Below the pieces are notes generated by a model. That model saw only the letters and a program-made list of their open reading frames with translations. It searched no databases and had not been told where the DNA came from. From Comamonas piscis (GTDB lineage Bacteria > Pseudomonadota > Gammaproteobacteria > Burkholderiales > Burkholderiaceae_C), in contig NZ_CP058554.1 of assembly GCF_014109725.1 (NCBI RefSeq), positions 2,418,001 to 2,482,000 of the forward strand: 64,000 nucleotides of DNA. The letters are read 5' to 3'. Below are positions 54,369 through 63,052 of this stretch, one piece after another. Within the stretch, counting starts at the first letter, position 1. Every line of letters starts with the position of its first letter. Position numbers and translations under genes: made by a program.

Positions 54369-54398
54369 AGGGAGCACCTGCGCGGGGCTCCCCTTTTT
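54369..54398 (+). terminator. Hairpin plus T-run between Fur box and sigma-factor start
   Basis: GGGAGC (54370-54375) and GCTCCC (54387-54392) form a stem followed by CTTTTT directly before the ATG at 54399. It looks like an intrinsic terminator or attenuator inside the leader. Confidence 0.55.
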
Positions 54399-54917
54399 AT
54401 GTCCCAAGATGCCAGTGCGCACCCTGGCGTGCGACAGGAAGTCAGCACGCTCTACCGCGACCACCACAGCTGGCTGCGTGCCTGGCTGCGCCGCAAACTG
54501 GGTGATGCGCACCATGCGGCCGACCTGGCGCATGATATTTTTCTGCGCCTGCTGTTGCGCGATGAGCCGGTGGCGGCGCAGGAGCCGCGAGCATTTTTGA
54601 CCACCGCTGCCAAGCATGCGCTGCTGAACCACTACCGCCGCCAGCGCCTGGAGCAGGCCTACCTGGAGGCCTTGGCGCAAGCGCCTGCGGTGATGGCAAT
54701 GTCGCCCGAGGAGCGGGCGCTGTTGCTGGAGGCGCTGGACGAGATCGACCGCATGCTGGACCAATTGCCAGCCCCTGTGCGCCAGGCGTTTTTGATGGCG
54801 CAGCTGGAGGGCATGCCCCAGCTGGAGATTGCGGCGGCACTGGGCGTGTCGCTGTCTACCGTGAAGCGCTACATCGTGCAAGCGGGCATGCAGTGCTATT
54901 TCGCCGTCCATGGCTGA
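54399..54917 (+). CDS. FecI-type ECF sigma factor
   Basis: A 172-residue ECF sigma factor. Sigma region 2 spans VSTLYRDHHSWLRAWLRRKLGDAHHAADLAHDIFLRLL, and region 4 spans LDQLPAPVRQAFLMAQLEGMPQLEIAAALGVSLSTVKRYIVQ. ATG 54399 is preferred although it has no ribosome site; a TTG 14 codons earlier lies within the Fur box and is unlikely. It overlaps fecR by 8 bases. It should direct transcription of the TonB receptor gene downstream. Confidence 0.92.
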   Translation: MSQDASAHPGVRQEVSTLYRDHHSWLRAWLRRKLGDAHHAADLAHDIFLRLLLRDEPVAAQEPRAFLTTAAKHALLNHYRRQRLEQAYLEALAQAPAVMAMSPEERALLLEALDEIDRMLDQLPAPVRQAFLMAQLEGMPQLEIAAALGVSLSTVKRYIVQAGMQCYFAVHG

Positions 54918-55908
54918 GGCGACAATCCCTCGGGCTATTGCCCAGCAGGCGGTGGAATGGATGGTGGAGCTGCAATCGCCGGATGCCAGCCCTGATCTGA
55001 AACAACAGTGGCAGCAATGGCTTGCGGCAGACCCGGTGCATGAACAGGCCTGGCAGCGCATTGAGGCCGTCAACGGCAGGCTGGGTGCGATGGCCGGGCC
55101 CGATACCTTGGACTTTGCCAAAGCCGCCTTGGCGCCGCAGGGCTCGGCGCGGCGCAGGCATATGGTCAAGTCGCTGGTGGTGCTGGTTGTTGCCGGCGGC
55201 GCGGCCTGGACGGGTTACCGCCAGACCAGCTGGCGCGAGGTGCTGGCCGACCAGCGCACCGGCGTGGGCGAGCGGCGCACGATCGATCTGGAAGATGGCA
55301 CGCGGCTGGTGATGAATGCGTCCACCATGCTTGATGTCCGCTTTGGCAGCAGCGAGCGCAGGCTGCGCCTGATTGCCGGTGAGATTCTGGTGCAGAGCGG
55401 CAACGCGGGCGGCGGCCGGCCCTTGCTGGTGGAGACGCCCCACGGGCTGGCGACCGCGCTGGGCACCCGTTTTTCGGTAAGGCTGGATGCGGACGGGCCG
55501 ACCCAGGTGGGCGTTTACGACGGCGCGGTGCGCCTGGCGCCGGTGGACGGCCAGCGCAGCCTGGTGTTGCAGGCCGGCCAAAAGAGCAGCTTTGATAGCC
55601 AGCACATCGGCGATGCCCAGCCCGCCCGCGAGGACAGCGATGCGGCCTGGGTCGATGGGGTGCTGGTCGCAAGGGATATGCGGCTGGATCACTTTTTGCA
55701 GGAGCTGGGGCGCTACAGCGTCCATCCGCTGTCCTGCGATGACAACGTGGCGGGCCTGCGCCTGTCGGGTGCTTACCCGCTGGGCGATATTGCCAAGGTA
55801 CTGGACAATGTGGCTGGCCTGCTGTCCTTGCAGGTGCACAGCGTCAGCCGGCTGTGGGGCTTGCGCGCAGCATCGTACCGCTTGGTGCGGGCAGCGCCGA
55901 AAAAATAA
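54910..55908 (+). CDS. FecR-family anti-sigma/sensor protein
   Basis: A 332-residue inner-membrane protein. The N-terminal cytoplasmic DUF4880-type domain (AVEWMVELQSPDASP, WQQWLAADPVHEQAWQRIE) is followed by a membrane segment near 87-101 (MVKSLVVLVVAGGAAWTGY) and the periplasmic FecR domain (GERRTIDLEDGTRLVMNASTMLDV, VETPHGLATALGTRFSV). It relays receptor occupancy to the sigma factor. Confidence 0.94.
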   Translation: MAEATIPRAIAQQAVEWMVELQSPDASPDLKQQWQQWLAADPVHEQAWQRIEAVNGRLGAMAGPDTLDFAKAALAPQGSARRRHMVKSLVVLVVAGGAAWTGYRQTSWREVLADQRTGVGERRTIDLEDGTRLVMNASTMLDVRFGSSERRLRLIAGEILVQSGNAGGGRPLLVETPHGLATALGTRFSVRLDADGPTQVGVYDGAVRLAPVDGQRSLVLQAGQKSSFDSQHIGDAQPAREDSDAAWVDGVLVARDMRLDHFLQELGRYSVHPLSCDDNVAGLRLSGAYPLGDIAKVLDNVAGLLSLQVHSVSRLWGLRAASYRLVRAAPKK

Positions 55909-56024
55909 TGGGGATGGGCTGAGCTGTTTGGCGGAGCAGCGTTTCAAGAAGAGGAGATCGCATTGTTGATCCGAGATTCCTCTTGACCGCCGTCGCCTCT
56001 TGGCGAACAGAAAGTACTGCATCC

Positions 56025-58577
56025 ATGGCCCATCACCGCACACCCGCGCGCCGCTTTGGCGGCCACTCCTCCGTTCTAATCCATAGCGCATTGGCACTGG
56101 CGCTGTCCGCCATCTTGCCGCCTGCCGCCCACGCCCAGACCCCTGTAGCGGGGCAGAGCGCCCAGGCTTATGCCATCCCCGCCGGCCCGCTGGATGCAGC
56201 CTTGACGCGCTTTGCCAAGGAGAGCGGCGTGCTGCTGTCCTTCACCCCCGATACCACCGAGGGCCTGCGCAGCCCCGGCTTGCAAGGCAGGCATACGGTG
56301 CCAGATGGCTTGGCTGCCTTGGTGGCAGGCACGGGGCTGCAGGCGGTGCAACAGGCCAGCGGCAGCTACCTGGTCGTCAAAAAACCTGCCAGCACCACGC
56401 CCGCGCCGGCCGCACCGGTCGCTGCAGTTGCGGCGCTGGCGCCCGAGCGCTCCTTGGCCGAGATCCGCGTGACCGCGCGGCGCTCGGCCAATGGCACGAC
56501 CGAAGGCACGGGCTCGTACACCAACCAGGTGACCAGCATTGCCTCCAAGACCGACCAGTCCTTCCGCGAGATTCCGCAATCGGTGTCGGTGGTGACGCGA
56601 CAGCTGATGGATGACAAGCGGGTGGTGGATGTGGAGCAGGCCCTGACCTTGACGCCTGGCGTCATCGTGGCCGACAACTCTGGCCGCTACTTCTCGCGCG
56701 GTTTTCAGATCACCAGCATGCAGATCGATGGCGGCGCGCCGATGGCCTTGGGCGCCTACACTTACCAGCCCCAGCAGGACATGGGCTCCTATGACCGGGT
56801 GGAGGTGATGCGTGGTGCATCCGGCCTGTTGGGCGGGGTGGGCGACCCGGGCGGCATCATCAACCTGGTGCGCAAAAAGCCTTTGGCGCAGCGGCAGGTG
56901 GAGGTGTCGCAATCGCTGGGCAGCTGGGGCAACCAGCGTACCGAGGTCGATGCCACCGGCTCCCTGACGCAGGATGGCCGCATCCGGGGCCGCACGGTGC
57001 TGAGCTACCAAAAGGGCGACTCCTACTTTGACTACATCAGCCAGGAAAAGCCCTCGCTCTACGGCGTGCTGGAGGCCGACCTGACGGCCGACACCTTGCT
57101 GACCGTTGGTGGCTCCTACGGCAAAGTGCGGCAGAAGGGCGACTATGCCGGCCTGCCACGCTTTGCCGATGGCCGCAGCCTGGGCTTGCCGCGCAGCACG
57201 GCCTTCTCCAACCCCTGGGCCTACTTCCACTACCAGAACGAGGAGGTGTTTGCCCAGCTGGAGCACCGCTTTGACAACCACTGGAAGTTCAAGCTCAACG
57301 CCACCCATGCGCGCACCGAGCAGCAGCGCCGCTGGAGCACCTTATCCGGCGCGGTCAACCCGCAAACCCTGGCCGGGCCGGTGTGGCGCGGCGGTGTGCT
57401 GGACTCGTCCAACACCCAGGACATGGTGGATCTGAACCTGAGTGGCCCCTTCTCGCTGCTGGGCCGCAGCCATGAGCTGCTGATCGGAGCCGATTGGCAG
57501 CGGGTGCGCAGCCATTGGCAGAACATGAGCTTTGCCGACAGCGGCACGGTGGGCGGCAATGTGTTTGACATCCAGCCCTGGAACCCGGCGTTTGACCAGT
57601 TCAACCTGAACCTCAGCGAGCGCTACGGCCCCTGGGGCCAGGAGCAACTGGGCGCCTATGGCGTTGTACGGCTGCACCCGACCAACAAGCTGCATGTGAT
57701 TGCTGGCGCCCGCGTGGCGCGTTATGAGTTCACGCAGACCATGTCCGACATCATCGACACCGCTGGCAACACCAGCCCTTGGTCAGCCAAATCGTTCAAG
57801 GAGAGCGCCAAGCTCACGCCCTATGGCGGTGTGATCTATGACCTGGACCCGCATTGGTCGGCCTATGTCAGCTACTCGTCGATCTTCAAACCCCAGGCGC
57901 TCAACCTGGCGGGCCCGCAGCCGGGCACGCCACTGAACCCCATCAAGGGCAAGAGCTATGAGGCGGGGCTCAAAGGCGAGCTGATGGATGGGCGCATGAA
58001 CGCGACCTTCAGCGTCTTCAACGTGGAGCGCACCGGCACCGCGGTGCTGGATGAGCGCTATGCGGAGAACTACAGCCTCTGGGGTGCCAGCTGCTGCTAC
58101 CTGCCCCAGGGCAAGGTCACCAGCCGGGGCTTTGATGTGGAAGTGGGGGGTGAGGTCTCCAGCGGCTGGCAGCTGGCCGCGGGCTATACCTTCAACCAGA
58201 CGCGGGACAAGACCGAAGGCACGGTCTTCAGCAGCATCACGCCCAAGCATTTGTTCAAGCTGTCCACCGTCTATACCTTGCCGGGTGAGTTGTCTAAATG
58301 GCGCGTGGGCGGCAGTGGCCGCATCCAGAGCACGCAGTATGTGAGCGGCTCTGTCACCAGCAGCAGCGGCGAGAGCCAGCCCTACCAGTTCACGCAGGGC
58401 GGTTATGCGACCTGGGATTTGATGCTGCAGTACCGCTTTGACCCGACCTGGACCTTGAGCTTGAACCTGAACAATGTCTTCGATAAGAGCTACTACCAGA
58501 CCGTCAGCTCGGTCTACAACGGCAATATGCAGGCGCTGCCACGCAATGCGATGCTGACCTTGAACGGAAAGTTCTAA
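56025..58577 (+). CDS. TonB-dependent siderophore receptor with signalling domain
   Basis: An 850-residue outer-membrane receptor. ATG 56025 starts a signal peptide (ALALALSAILPPAAHAQ). An STN signalling domain follows (YAIPAGPLDAALTRFAKESGVLLSF), then a Pro/Ala linker, the plug (IPQSVSVVTRQLMDD, VEVMRGASGLLGGVGDPGGIINLVRKKP) and the 22-strand barrel ending LTLNGKF. The STN domain matches the FecI/FecR pair just upstream, forming a cell-surface signalling unit. The RKKP after the plug is typical of ferric-siderophore receptors of the FpvA type. The particular siderophore is unknown. Confidence 0.95.
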   Translation: MAHHRTPARRFGGHSSVLIHSALALALSAILPPAAHAQTPVAGQSAQAYAIPAGPLDAALTRFAKESGVLLSFTPDTTEGLRSPGLQGRHTVPDGLAALVAGTGLQAVQQASGSYLVVKKPASTTPAPAAPVAAVAALAPERSLAEIRVTARRSANGTTEGTGSYTNQVTSIASKTDQSFREIPQSVSVVTRQLMDDKRVVDVEQALTLTPGVIVADNSGRYFSRGFQITSMQIDGGAPMALGAYTYQPQQDMGSYDRVEVMRGASGLLGGVGDPGGIINLVRKKPLAQRQVEVSQSLGSWGNQRTEVDATGSLTQDGRIRGRTVLSYQKGDSYFDYISQEKPSLYGVLEADLTADTLLTVGGSYGKVRQKGDYAGLPRFADGRSLGLPRSTAFSNPWAYFHYQNEEVFAQLEHRFDNHWKFKLNATHARTEQQRRWSTLSGAVNPQTLAGPVWRGGVLDSSNTQDMVDLNLSGPFSLLGRSHELLIGADWQRVRSHWQNMSFADSGTVGGNVFDIQPWNPAFDQFNLNLSERYGPWGQEQLGAYGVVRLHPTNKLHVIAGARVARYEFTQTMSDIIDTAGNTSPWSAKSFKESAKLTPYGGVIYDLDPHWSAYVSYSSIFKPQALNLAGPQPGTPLNPIKGKSYEAGLKGELMDGRMNATFSVFNVERTGTAVLDERYAENYSLWGASCCYLPQGKVTSRGFDVEVGGEVSSGWQLAAGYTFNQTRDKTEGTVFSSITPKHLFKLSTVYTLPGELSKWRVGGSGRIQSTQYVSGSVTSSSGESQPYQFTQGGYATWDLMLQYRFDPTWTLSLNLNNVFDKSYYQTVSSVYNGNMQALPRNAMLTLNGKF

Positions 58578-58595
58578 GCCATCGCGACGACGAAA

Positions 58596-58618
58596 AAGAG
58601 CCTGCAGCGCAGGCTCTT
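58596..58618. terminator. Terminator after the TonB receptor gene
   Basis: AAGAGCCTGC and GCAGGCTCTT form a perfect 10-bp stem with a 3-base loop, between convergent genes. It can serve both strands; on the minus strand it is followed by TTTCGTCG. Confidence 0.75.
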
Positions 58619-58621
58619 GGT

Positions 58622-58942
58622 TCAGGGTCTTTTGTTGACGTTGCAGAGCTGCCGCTCACAGGGGATGCCGTCGTTGTCGCCGTCCATCTTGGTGTCGGGA
58701 CAGTTCTTCAGAAAGAACTTGGCCTCTTTGCACGAGGTCATCTGAGAGCAGTGGGTGCGGCCATCGCATTTGAAAAGCGGGTTTGGCGCACTCGGCGCGG
58801 TTGCCTCGTGGGCTTCGGGTGGCTCTGGCTCGGAGAGAACAGGCTCGGAATCCCGCAGCGATGCGGCCTGCTGCTGCTCATAGCGGCTGTACACCGTCCA
58901 CGCGGCTAATGCGATCAGCAGATAGATGACGGGCCTGAACAC
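58622..58942 (-). CDS. Membrane-anchored excalibur-domain protein
   Basis: GTG 58942 has GGGAGACC immediately upstream and begins an N-terminal membrane segment (FRPVIYLLIALAAWTVY); longer reading adds unconserved residues. After a Glu/Pro-rich linker, residues ~62-102 form an excalibur Ca-binding domain: FKCDGRTHCSQMTSCKEAKFFL, then NCPDTKMDGDNDGIPCE with the DxDxDG loop. 106 residues. Function unknown; probably periplasmic. Confidence 0.87.
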   Translation of the reverse strand: MFRPVIYLLIALAAWTVYSRYEQQQAASLRDSEPVLSEPEPPEAHEATAPSAPNPLFKCDGRTHCSQMTSCKEAKFFLKNCPDTKMDGDNDGIPCERQLCNVNKRP

Positions 58943-59052
58943 GGTCTCCCTTTCTTTGGTTGTGAGTGAGTGTAACGACTTCAACCAAAGCTGAGTCAAG
59001 CCAGGGGAGGGGGAAAGCACTTAGAGACGGTGCTATCCCCGCCACCCAAGCT

Positions 59053-61083
59053 TTACTGCTTGGCCGCCTGCATGCCGCGCGGGCCGTACTGCTTGGGTGC
59101 TGCGCCGGCCTCAAAGGCTCCAATGTCGGGTGCCTTGCCCTGGTAGCCATCGTTGATAGTGGGCAGCAGCTTGCCAGCATCGATCAGCGCCGAGCCGGGG
59201 GCAGGGCTGAAGTCATAGTCCTCTGGCTTGTAGAGGCGCTGCACATCTTCACGCACGGGCGACGATGCACGGACCAGGTCCTGATAGTCCACCTGGATGC
59301 TACCGCGCTCCTGGCCCACAGCGGCCTGCACCTCCGCCAAGGATTTGAACTTGCGCTTCTCGGTCGGCTTTGTCCAATCCATGCCGATGTCCAGTGCGGG
59401 CGTGTCCCACTCATAGGCATGCGGCGCTTCGGGGTTGAAGCGGTAGGCATTGTGCTCCGCCACCGAGTAGTTGCTGTAGCTGTTGATGCGCATCAGCGGG
59501 GCCTTGCGGTTGACGCCCAGCACGAGGTTGTTGATGACGGTCTGGTTGGGCGCGTCCATGCGCACTTCGCCAACAAAGGTGTTCTGCAGCACCAGCACAT
59601 TGGCGGCGGTGCCGACCTTCATCACGCCTTCGGTGGTGGTGTTGTAGACCAGGTTGCGGAAAAAGTAGACCGGGCCGCCCAGCAAAGGCGTGGCGCTCAA
59701 AGCGCCGCTGATGCTATTGAAGCAGCGGTTGTCGAACACGCGGATGTTGTGCGCGCCGCCATCGGCCTCGATGCAGTTGTCCCCCATGTTGTAGATGTCG
59801 TTGCCGTAGAAGTCGATGGACACGGGCACGCGGTCGCGCTTTTCCAGGCCGTTGGCATCGGCGTCGGGGTCGCCGTAGGTGGCGATATCGATGCCATCGT
59901 GCCAATGGGCCACATAGTTGTGCGCCACCACATGGCCCTGGCCATAGAGCTTGATGGCGTATTCAGAGCCGTCGGGGCCGCCGAGCTTTTCCGGGAAGCC
60001 GGGCAGCTTTTCCCACTCGGCACCGCGCCAGCCCATCATCTTTTGCTGGTCATGGCGGCCGATGAAGACGTTGTCGGCAATGTAGAAGTTCTTGGAGCCC
60101 GACCAGTCATCCTGCACGCCCCGGCCGATGTTCTCCAGCCGCGAATGCTTGAGGGTGAAGCCGCTGGCGCCGGCAATGTTCTTGAGCCCCAGCAGGAACA
60201 CCAGGTTGGCATTGCGGAAGGTGATGCCCTCAAAGTAGTTGTAGTTGGCGGCCATCAGGTTGAAGAAGGTCTGGGCGCCGGCGCCGTCAAAGATGACCTC
60301 ACCATCGCCTGCCGCCTTGATGACGATGGGGCGCTCGGCCGTGCCGCTGGCCGTCAGGTAATAGGTACCGTCAAACAAGGTGCTGAGCGCCTTGTAACCG
60401 GGCTTGGGCAGGCCGTTCAGGTAGTTCACCCGGTCCGATTCGTATACGCCGGCATGCACCATCAGCACATCGCCGGGTTGGACGCGAGCCGGGTAGGTGC
60501 CCTGAAAGTCGGAGCTGGCCGAGCCTTCGTAATAGGCGTCCATCAGGCCGGTAAAGGCGGGCTCTTCCTTGGGGCCGGTCCAGTCGATGGGGTAGACATG
60601 GTAGACCTTGCCACCGGCTGCGGGCATGGGCTCGGGGCGGGTGCGCACCTCCACCGTGCGGGTAGCAGTGCCGCGTACGCCATCCGGGTCCGTCAGGCGC
60701 AGGCGGACCTGGTAGGCCGTATCCGGTTCCAGATCAAAGATGCTGCCCGCAAACATATTGGGGTTGGTGTAGCGGTTGGGATCGGGGTGGAAGTTGGCGC
60801 GCGGCGGCACCAGGTTACCCACGCGCTCGCCCTGCGAGCGCACCAGTGGCAGCGCAGGGCGCCAGCCGCTTTGGCCCTTGGCGCGGTATTGCACCTCAAC
60901 CTTGGCATTGCGGTTGCTGTCTCCGTCGATGCGCCATTCAACGCCAATCGATTTGAGGGTGGGGGGCTCTACCCACAAATCCCGTGCAGAGACCGCGTTG
61001 GCAGAAGTGGTGGGGGCCGCAGACAAAGGAAATGCTGCGGCCATCGCCAGTGCGGCGATGGTGAAACCAAGGTTGTTATGCAT
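59053..61083 (-). CDS. Secreted right-handed beta-helix protein, possible polysaccharide lyase/hydrolase
   Basis: A 676-residue protein with a signal peptide (IAALAMAAAFPLSAAP). Residues ~30-150 form a fibronectin-III-like domain (SIGVEWRIDGDSNRNAKVEVQYR; LEPDTAYQVRLRLTD). From ~165 the sequence has the repeating pattern of a parallel beta-helix: YYLTASGTAERPIVIKAAGDGEVIFDG, NYNYFEGITFRNANLVFL, NIRVFDNRCFNS, NVLVLQNTFVG. Catalytic residues cannot be pinned. The end (SALIDAGKLLPTINDGYQGKAPDIGAFE) is a motif frequent in such proteins. Alginate- or pectin-type glycan cleavage is possible but unproven. Confidence 0.85.
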   Translation of the reverse strand: MHNNLGFTIAALAMAAAFPLSAAPTTSANAVSARDLWVEPPTLKSIGVEWRIDGDSNRNAKVEVQYRAKGQSGWRPALPLVRSQGERVGNLVPPRANFHPDPNRYTNPNMFAGSIFDLEPDTAYQVRLRLTDPDGVRGTATRTVEVRTRPEPMPAAGGKVYHVYPIDWTGPKEEPAFTGLMDAYYEGSASSDFQGTYPARVQPGDVLMVHAGVYESDRVNYLNGLPKPGYKALSTLFDGTYYLTASGTAERPIVIKAAGDGEVIFDGAGAQTFFNLMAANYNYFEGITFRNANLVFLLGLKNIAGASGFTLKHSRLENIGRGVQDDWSGSKNFYIADNVFIGRHDQQKMMGWRGAEWEKLPGFPEKLGGPDGSEYAIKLYGQGHVVAHNYVAHWHDGIDIATYGDPDADANGLEKRDRVPVSIDFYGNDIYNMGDNCIEADGGAHNIRVFDNRCFNSISGALSATPLLGGPVYFFRNLVYNTTTEGVMKVGTAANVLVLQNTFVGEVRMDAPNQTVINNLVLGVNRKAPLMRINSYSNYSVAEHNAYRFNPEAPHAYEWDTPALDIGMDWTKPTEKRKFKSLAEVQAAVGQERGSIQVDYQDLVRASSPVREDVQRLYKPEDYDFSPAPGSALIDAGKLLPTINDGYQGKAPDIGAFEAGAAPKQYGPRGMQAAKQ

Positions 61084-61601
61084 TGACAGCTGGCTGGGCC
61101 AGACGCTTATGGGATGGGAGGCCGTAGTGTACGAATGGATGGGCGGCCCAGGCAGAAAGCAGGCGACATGGCCTGCCTGAATGAAGGGCGCTGGGGCAGC
61201 GGGGGTGGCGATGGGCGGAGGAGTTGGGACGCCAGCGGCCGGTTCAGCGTTGCGACATGCGCAATGCCTTGGGTAATGGAAAAACGGCGCCAGGAATCAT
61301 GACAGCCATGGCTGCAATTAATTTGCAATGAGACTGTGTTAATGAATATACTTTCGTAATATTTAATATGCAGTGGTTTTCTTGGATGTATTGGGTTGTC
61401 AGCGGTTTTGGCTGTCTGTCAATCACGTAAATAAGTGATGAGGTTAACCCGGTCTTTGCTTATTCAGATTTGCTGCAGAATATTTTGGAAATGTTTGAGA
61501 CTGGGGCACATGCGTGCCAGTCTTTAATATCCAGTGGCGCTCCATTTGACCGCTTTTGCGTTGAGGGCGCGTTGATTTATTCTGTATTTGAGGTTTGCTG
61601 A
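61084..61601. other. Divergent intergenic region, AT-rich on the right
   Basis: About 520 bases separate the divergent beta-helix and IPTL-CTERM-like genes. The right half (61310-61600) is AT-rich and probably holds the promoter of the plus-strand gene. No RNA gene or clear operator was recognised. Confidence 0.4.
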
Positions 61602-62948
61602 ATGAAGATATCTCCCATCCAACAATTGGCCGCATGCACCCTGGTATCGGCGCTCATGGCGGCACCGATGGCCCATGCGGACATCCGTGAGTCGTTCACT
61701 GGTACGACAGCCTCCGGCTGGATTTTGGCTGACGACTCCAGTTTGACCGCGCCTAGCGTAGATGCTGACGGGCAACGCTGGCTGCGCTTGAATGGGCTGC
61801 AGAATGGCCAGGTGGGGCGGGCGCTGTGGACGGGTATTTCACAGCCCATTGTGGCCAATACTCCGCTGTATTTTGAGTTTGAGTATGTCTCCTGGGGCGG
61901 TACGGGTGCCGACGGCCTGGCTGCCTTTTTCTACGATGCCAGCCAAGATATGGCTGGAGCGCTTTCTGGTGGCTCTCTGGGATATTGCGCGGGAGCCGGT
62001 GCGTATATCGGCATTGGTTTGGACGAGTATGGTAATTTCTCGGGGCCTGCGAGCCCCGTCAACAGTGCCTGCGATAATGGTGCGAATGGGGTTGGCGCGA
62101 CGTCGCAAAGTGTGGTCATTCGCGGGCCGGAGGATGCGCAATATCCCATGGTGGCCACGACACAGTACGGCTCAAGAATCGATCAGTTCGCTGGCTCCGA
62201 ACGTCCGCCTTCGACGATGGTGCAGGTCAAGCTGGAGCCGGCGGGTGTGGGGTACAACGTGACGGTCACGCTGATCCGTTCAGGGGTGTCGACTGTTTTG
62301 CACAATGCCGTACCGTTTCCTTATGCGCCTCCCACCGATGTGCGCCTGGGATTCGCATCATCAACCGGCGATCGCGACAACATCCATGAAGTGCGCAACG
62401 CCGTATTGGCCATCCTGGCAGAACTGGACCTCAGCAAGACCTTGCTCACCCCCGCCAGTGCGGCACCTAATTCCAGCATCTCTTACACGCTCAGCTATTT
62501 CAACCGCTCTGCGTTTGATCTTCCCAGCGGGACGGTGAATTTTGAAGACGCGGTGCCTGCCCAGATCACCAACCCGACCTGGACCTGTGTCGGCACGGCA
62601 TGCCCCAGCGCAAACGGCAGCGGCAGCATTCAGGCGGTGAATGCAGGCGTCTTCCCTGCCAATGGCCAAGCCGTGTTCACGGTGACGGGCACCTTGTCCA
62701 GTGCCGTTGTGAACGGGCAGGTGATTGCGGGCCTGGCCAAGGCGAGCTTTGTAGCCGATTCCATCTATGCCGGCCCTGCCAAGGAAGCCAGTGCGTCGAT
62801 TACCGTCGTGGGTGCCGTAGCTCCACAAGCGGTTGCGACACCGGTTCCAGTACTGGAGGGAATGGGCCTGGTTCTGCTTTCAGCCGGCGCAGCAGGGCTG
62901 GGCATTTATGCGAAGCGCCGCCGCCCATCTGGCAACAAGCGCTCTTGA
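61602..62948 (+). CDS. Surface protein: lectin-like domain, DUF11-like domain, IPTL-CTERM-like tail
   Basis: A 448-residue protein with a signal peptide (LVSALMAAPMAHA). Residues ~27-265 resemble an L-type-lectin-like sandwich (SQPIVANTPLYFEFEYVSWGGTGADGLAAFFYD; VQVKLEPAGVGYNVTVTL; VRLGFASSTGD). Residues ~270-410 form a DUF11-type repeat (ELDLSKTLLTPASAAPNSSISYTLSYFN). The end, PVPVLEGMGLVLLSAGAAGLGIYAKRRR, has the plan of IPTL-CTERM signals: a Pro-containing motif, a membrane helix and a basic cluster, with PVLE in place of the usual IPTL(S)E. Such signals are thought to be processed by exosortase-like enzymes; none is in the window. Confidence 0.85.
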   Translation: MKISPIQQLAACTLVSALMAAPMAHADIRESFTGTTASGWILADDSSLTAPSVDADGQRWLRLNGLQNGQVGRALWTGISQPIVANTPLYFEFEYVSWGGTGADGLAAFFYDASQDMAGALSGGSLGYCAGAGAYIGIGLDEYGNFSGPASPVNSACDNGANGVGATSQSVVIRGPEDAQYPMVATTQYGSRIDQFAGSERPPSTMVQVKLEPAGVGYNVTVTLIRSGVSTVLHNAVPFPYAPPTDVRLGFASSTGDRDNIHEVRNAVLAILAELDLSKTLLTPASAAPNSSISYTLSYFNRSAFDLPSGTVNFEDAVPAQITNPTWTCVGTACPSANGSGSIQAVNAGVFPANGQAVFTVTGTLSSAVVNGQVIAGLAKASFVADSIYAGPAKEASASITVVGAVAPQAVATPVPVLEGMGLVLLSAGAAGLGIYAKRRRPSGNKRS

Positions 62949-62976
62949 TTGAACGGATCTATCTAAGCCTATGAGG

Positions 62977-63010
62977 CCTTGCGGTCGCCACAGGGCCCCG
63001 CAGGTTTTTT
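62977..63010 (+). terminator. Terminator after the IPTL-CTERM-like gene
   Basis: CCTTGCGG pairs with CCGCAGG (one bulge) and is followed by TTTTTT at 63005-63010, 29 bases after the stop codon. Confidence 0.65.
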
Positions 63011-63052
63011 GGGTGGCAAACCATCGCCTTTGCGACGATAGGCAGTAACCAC

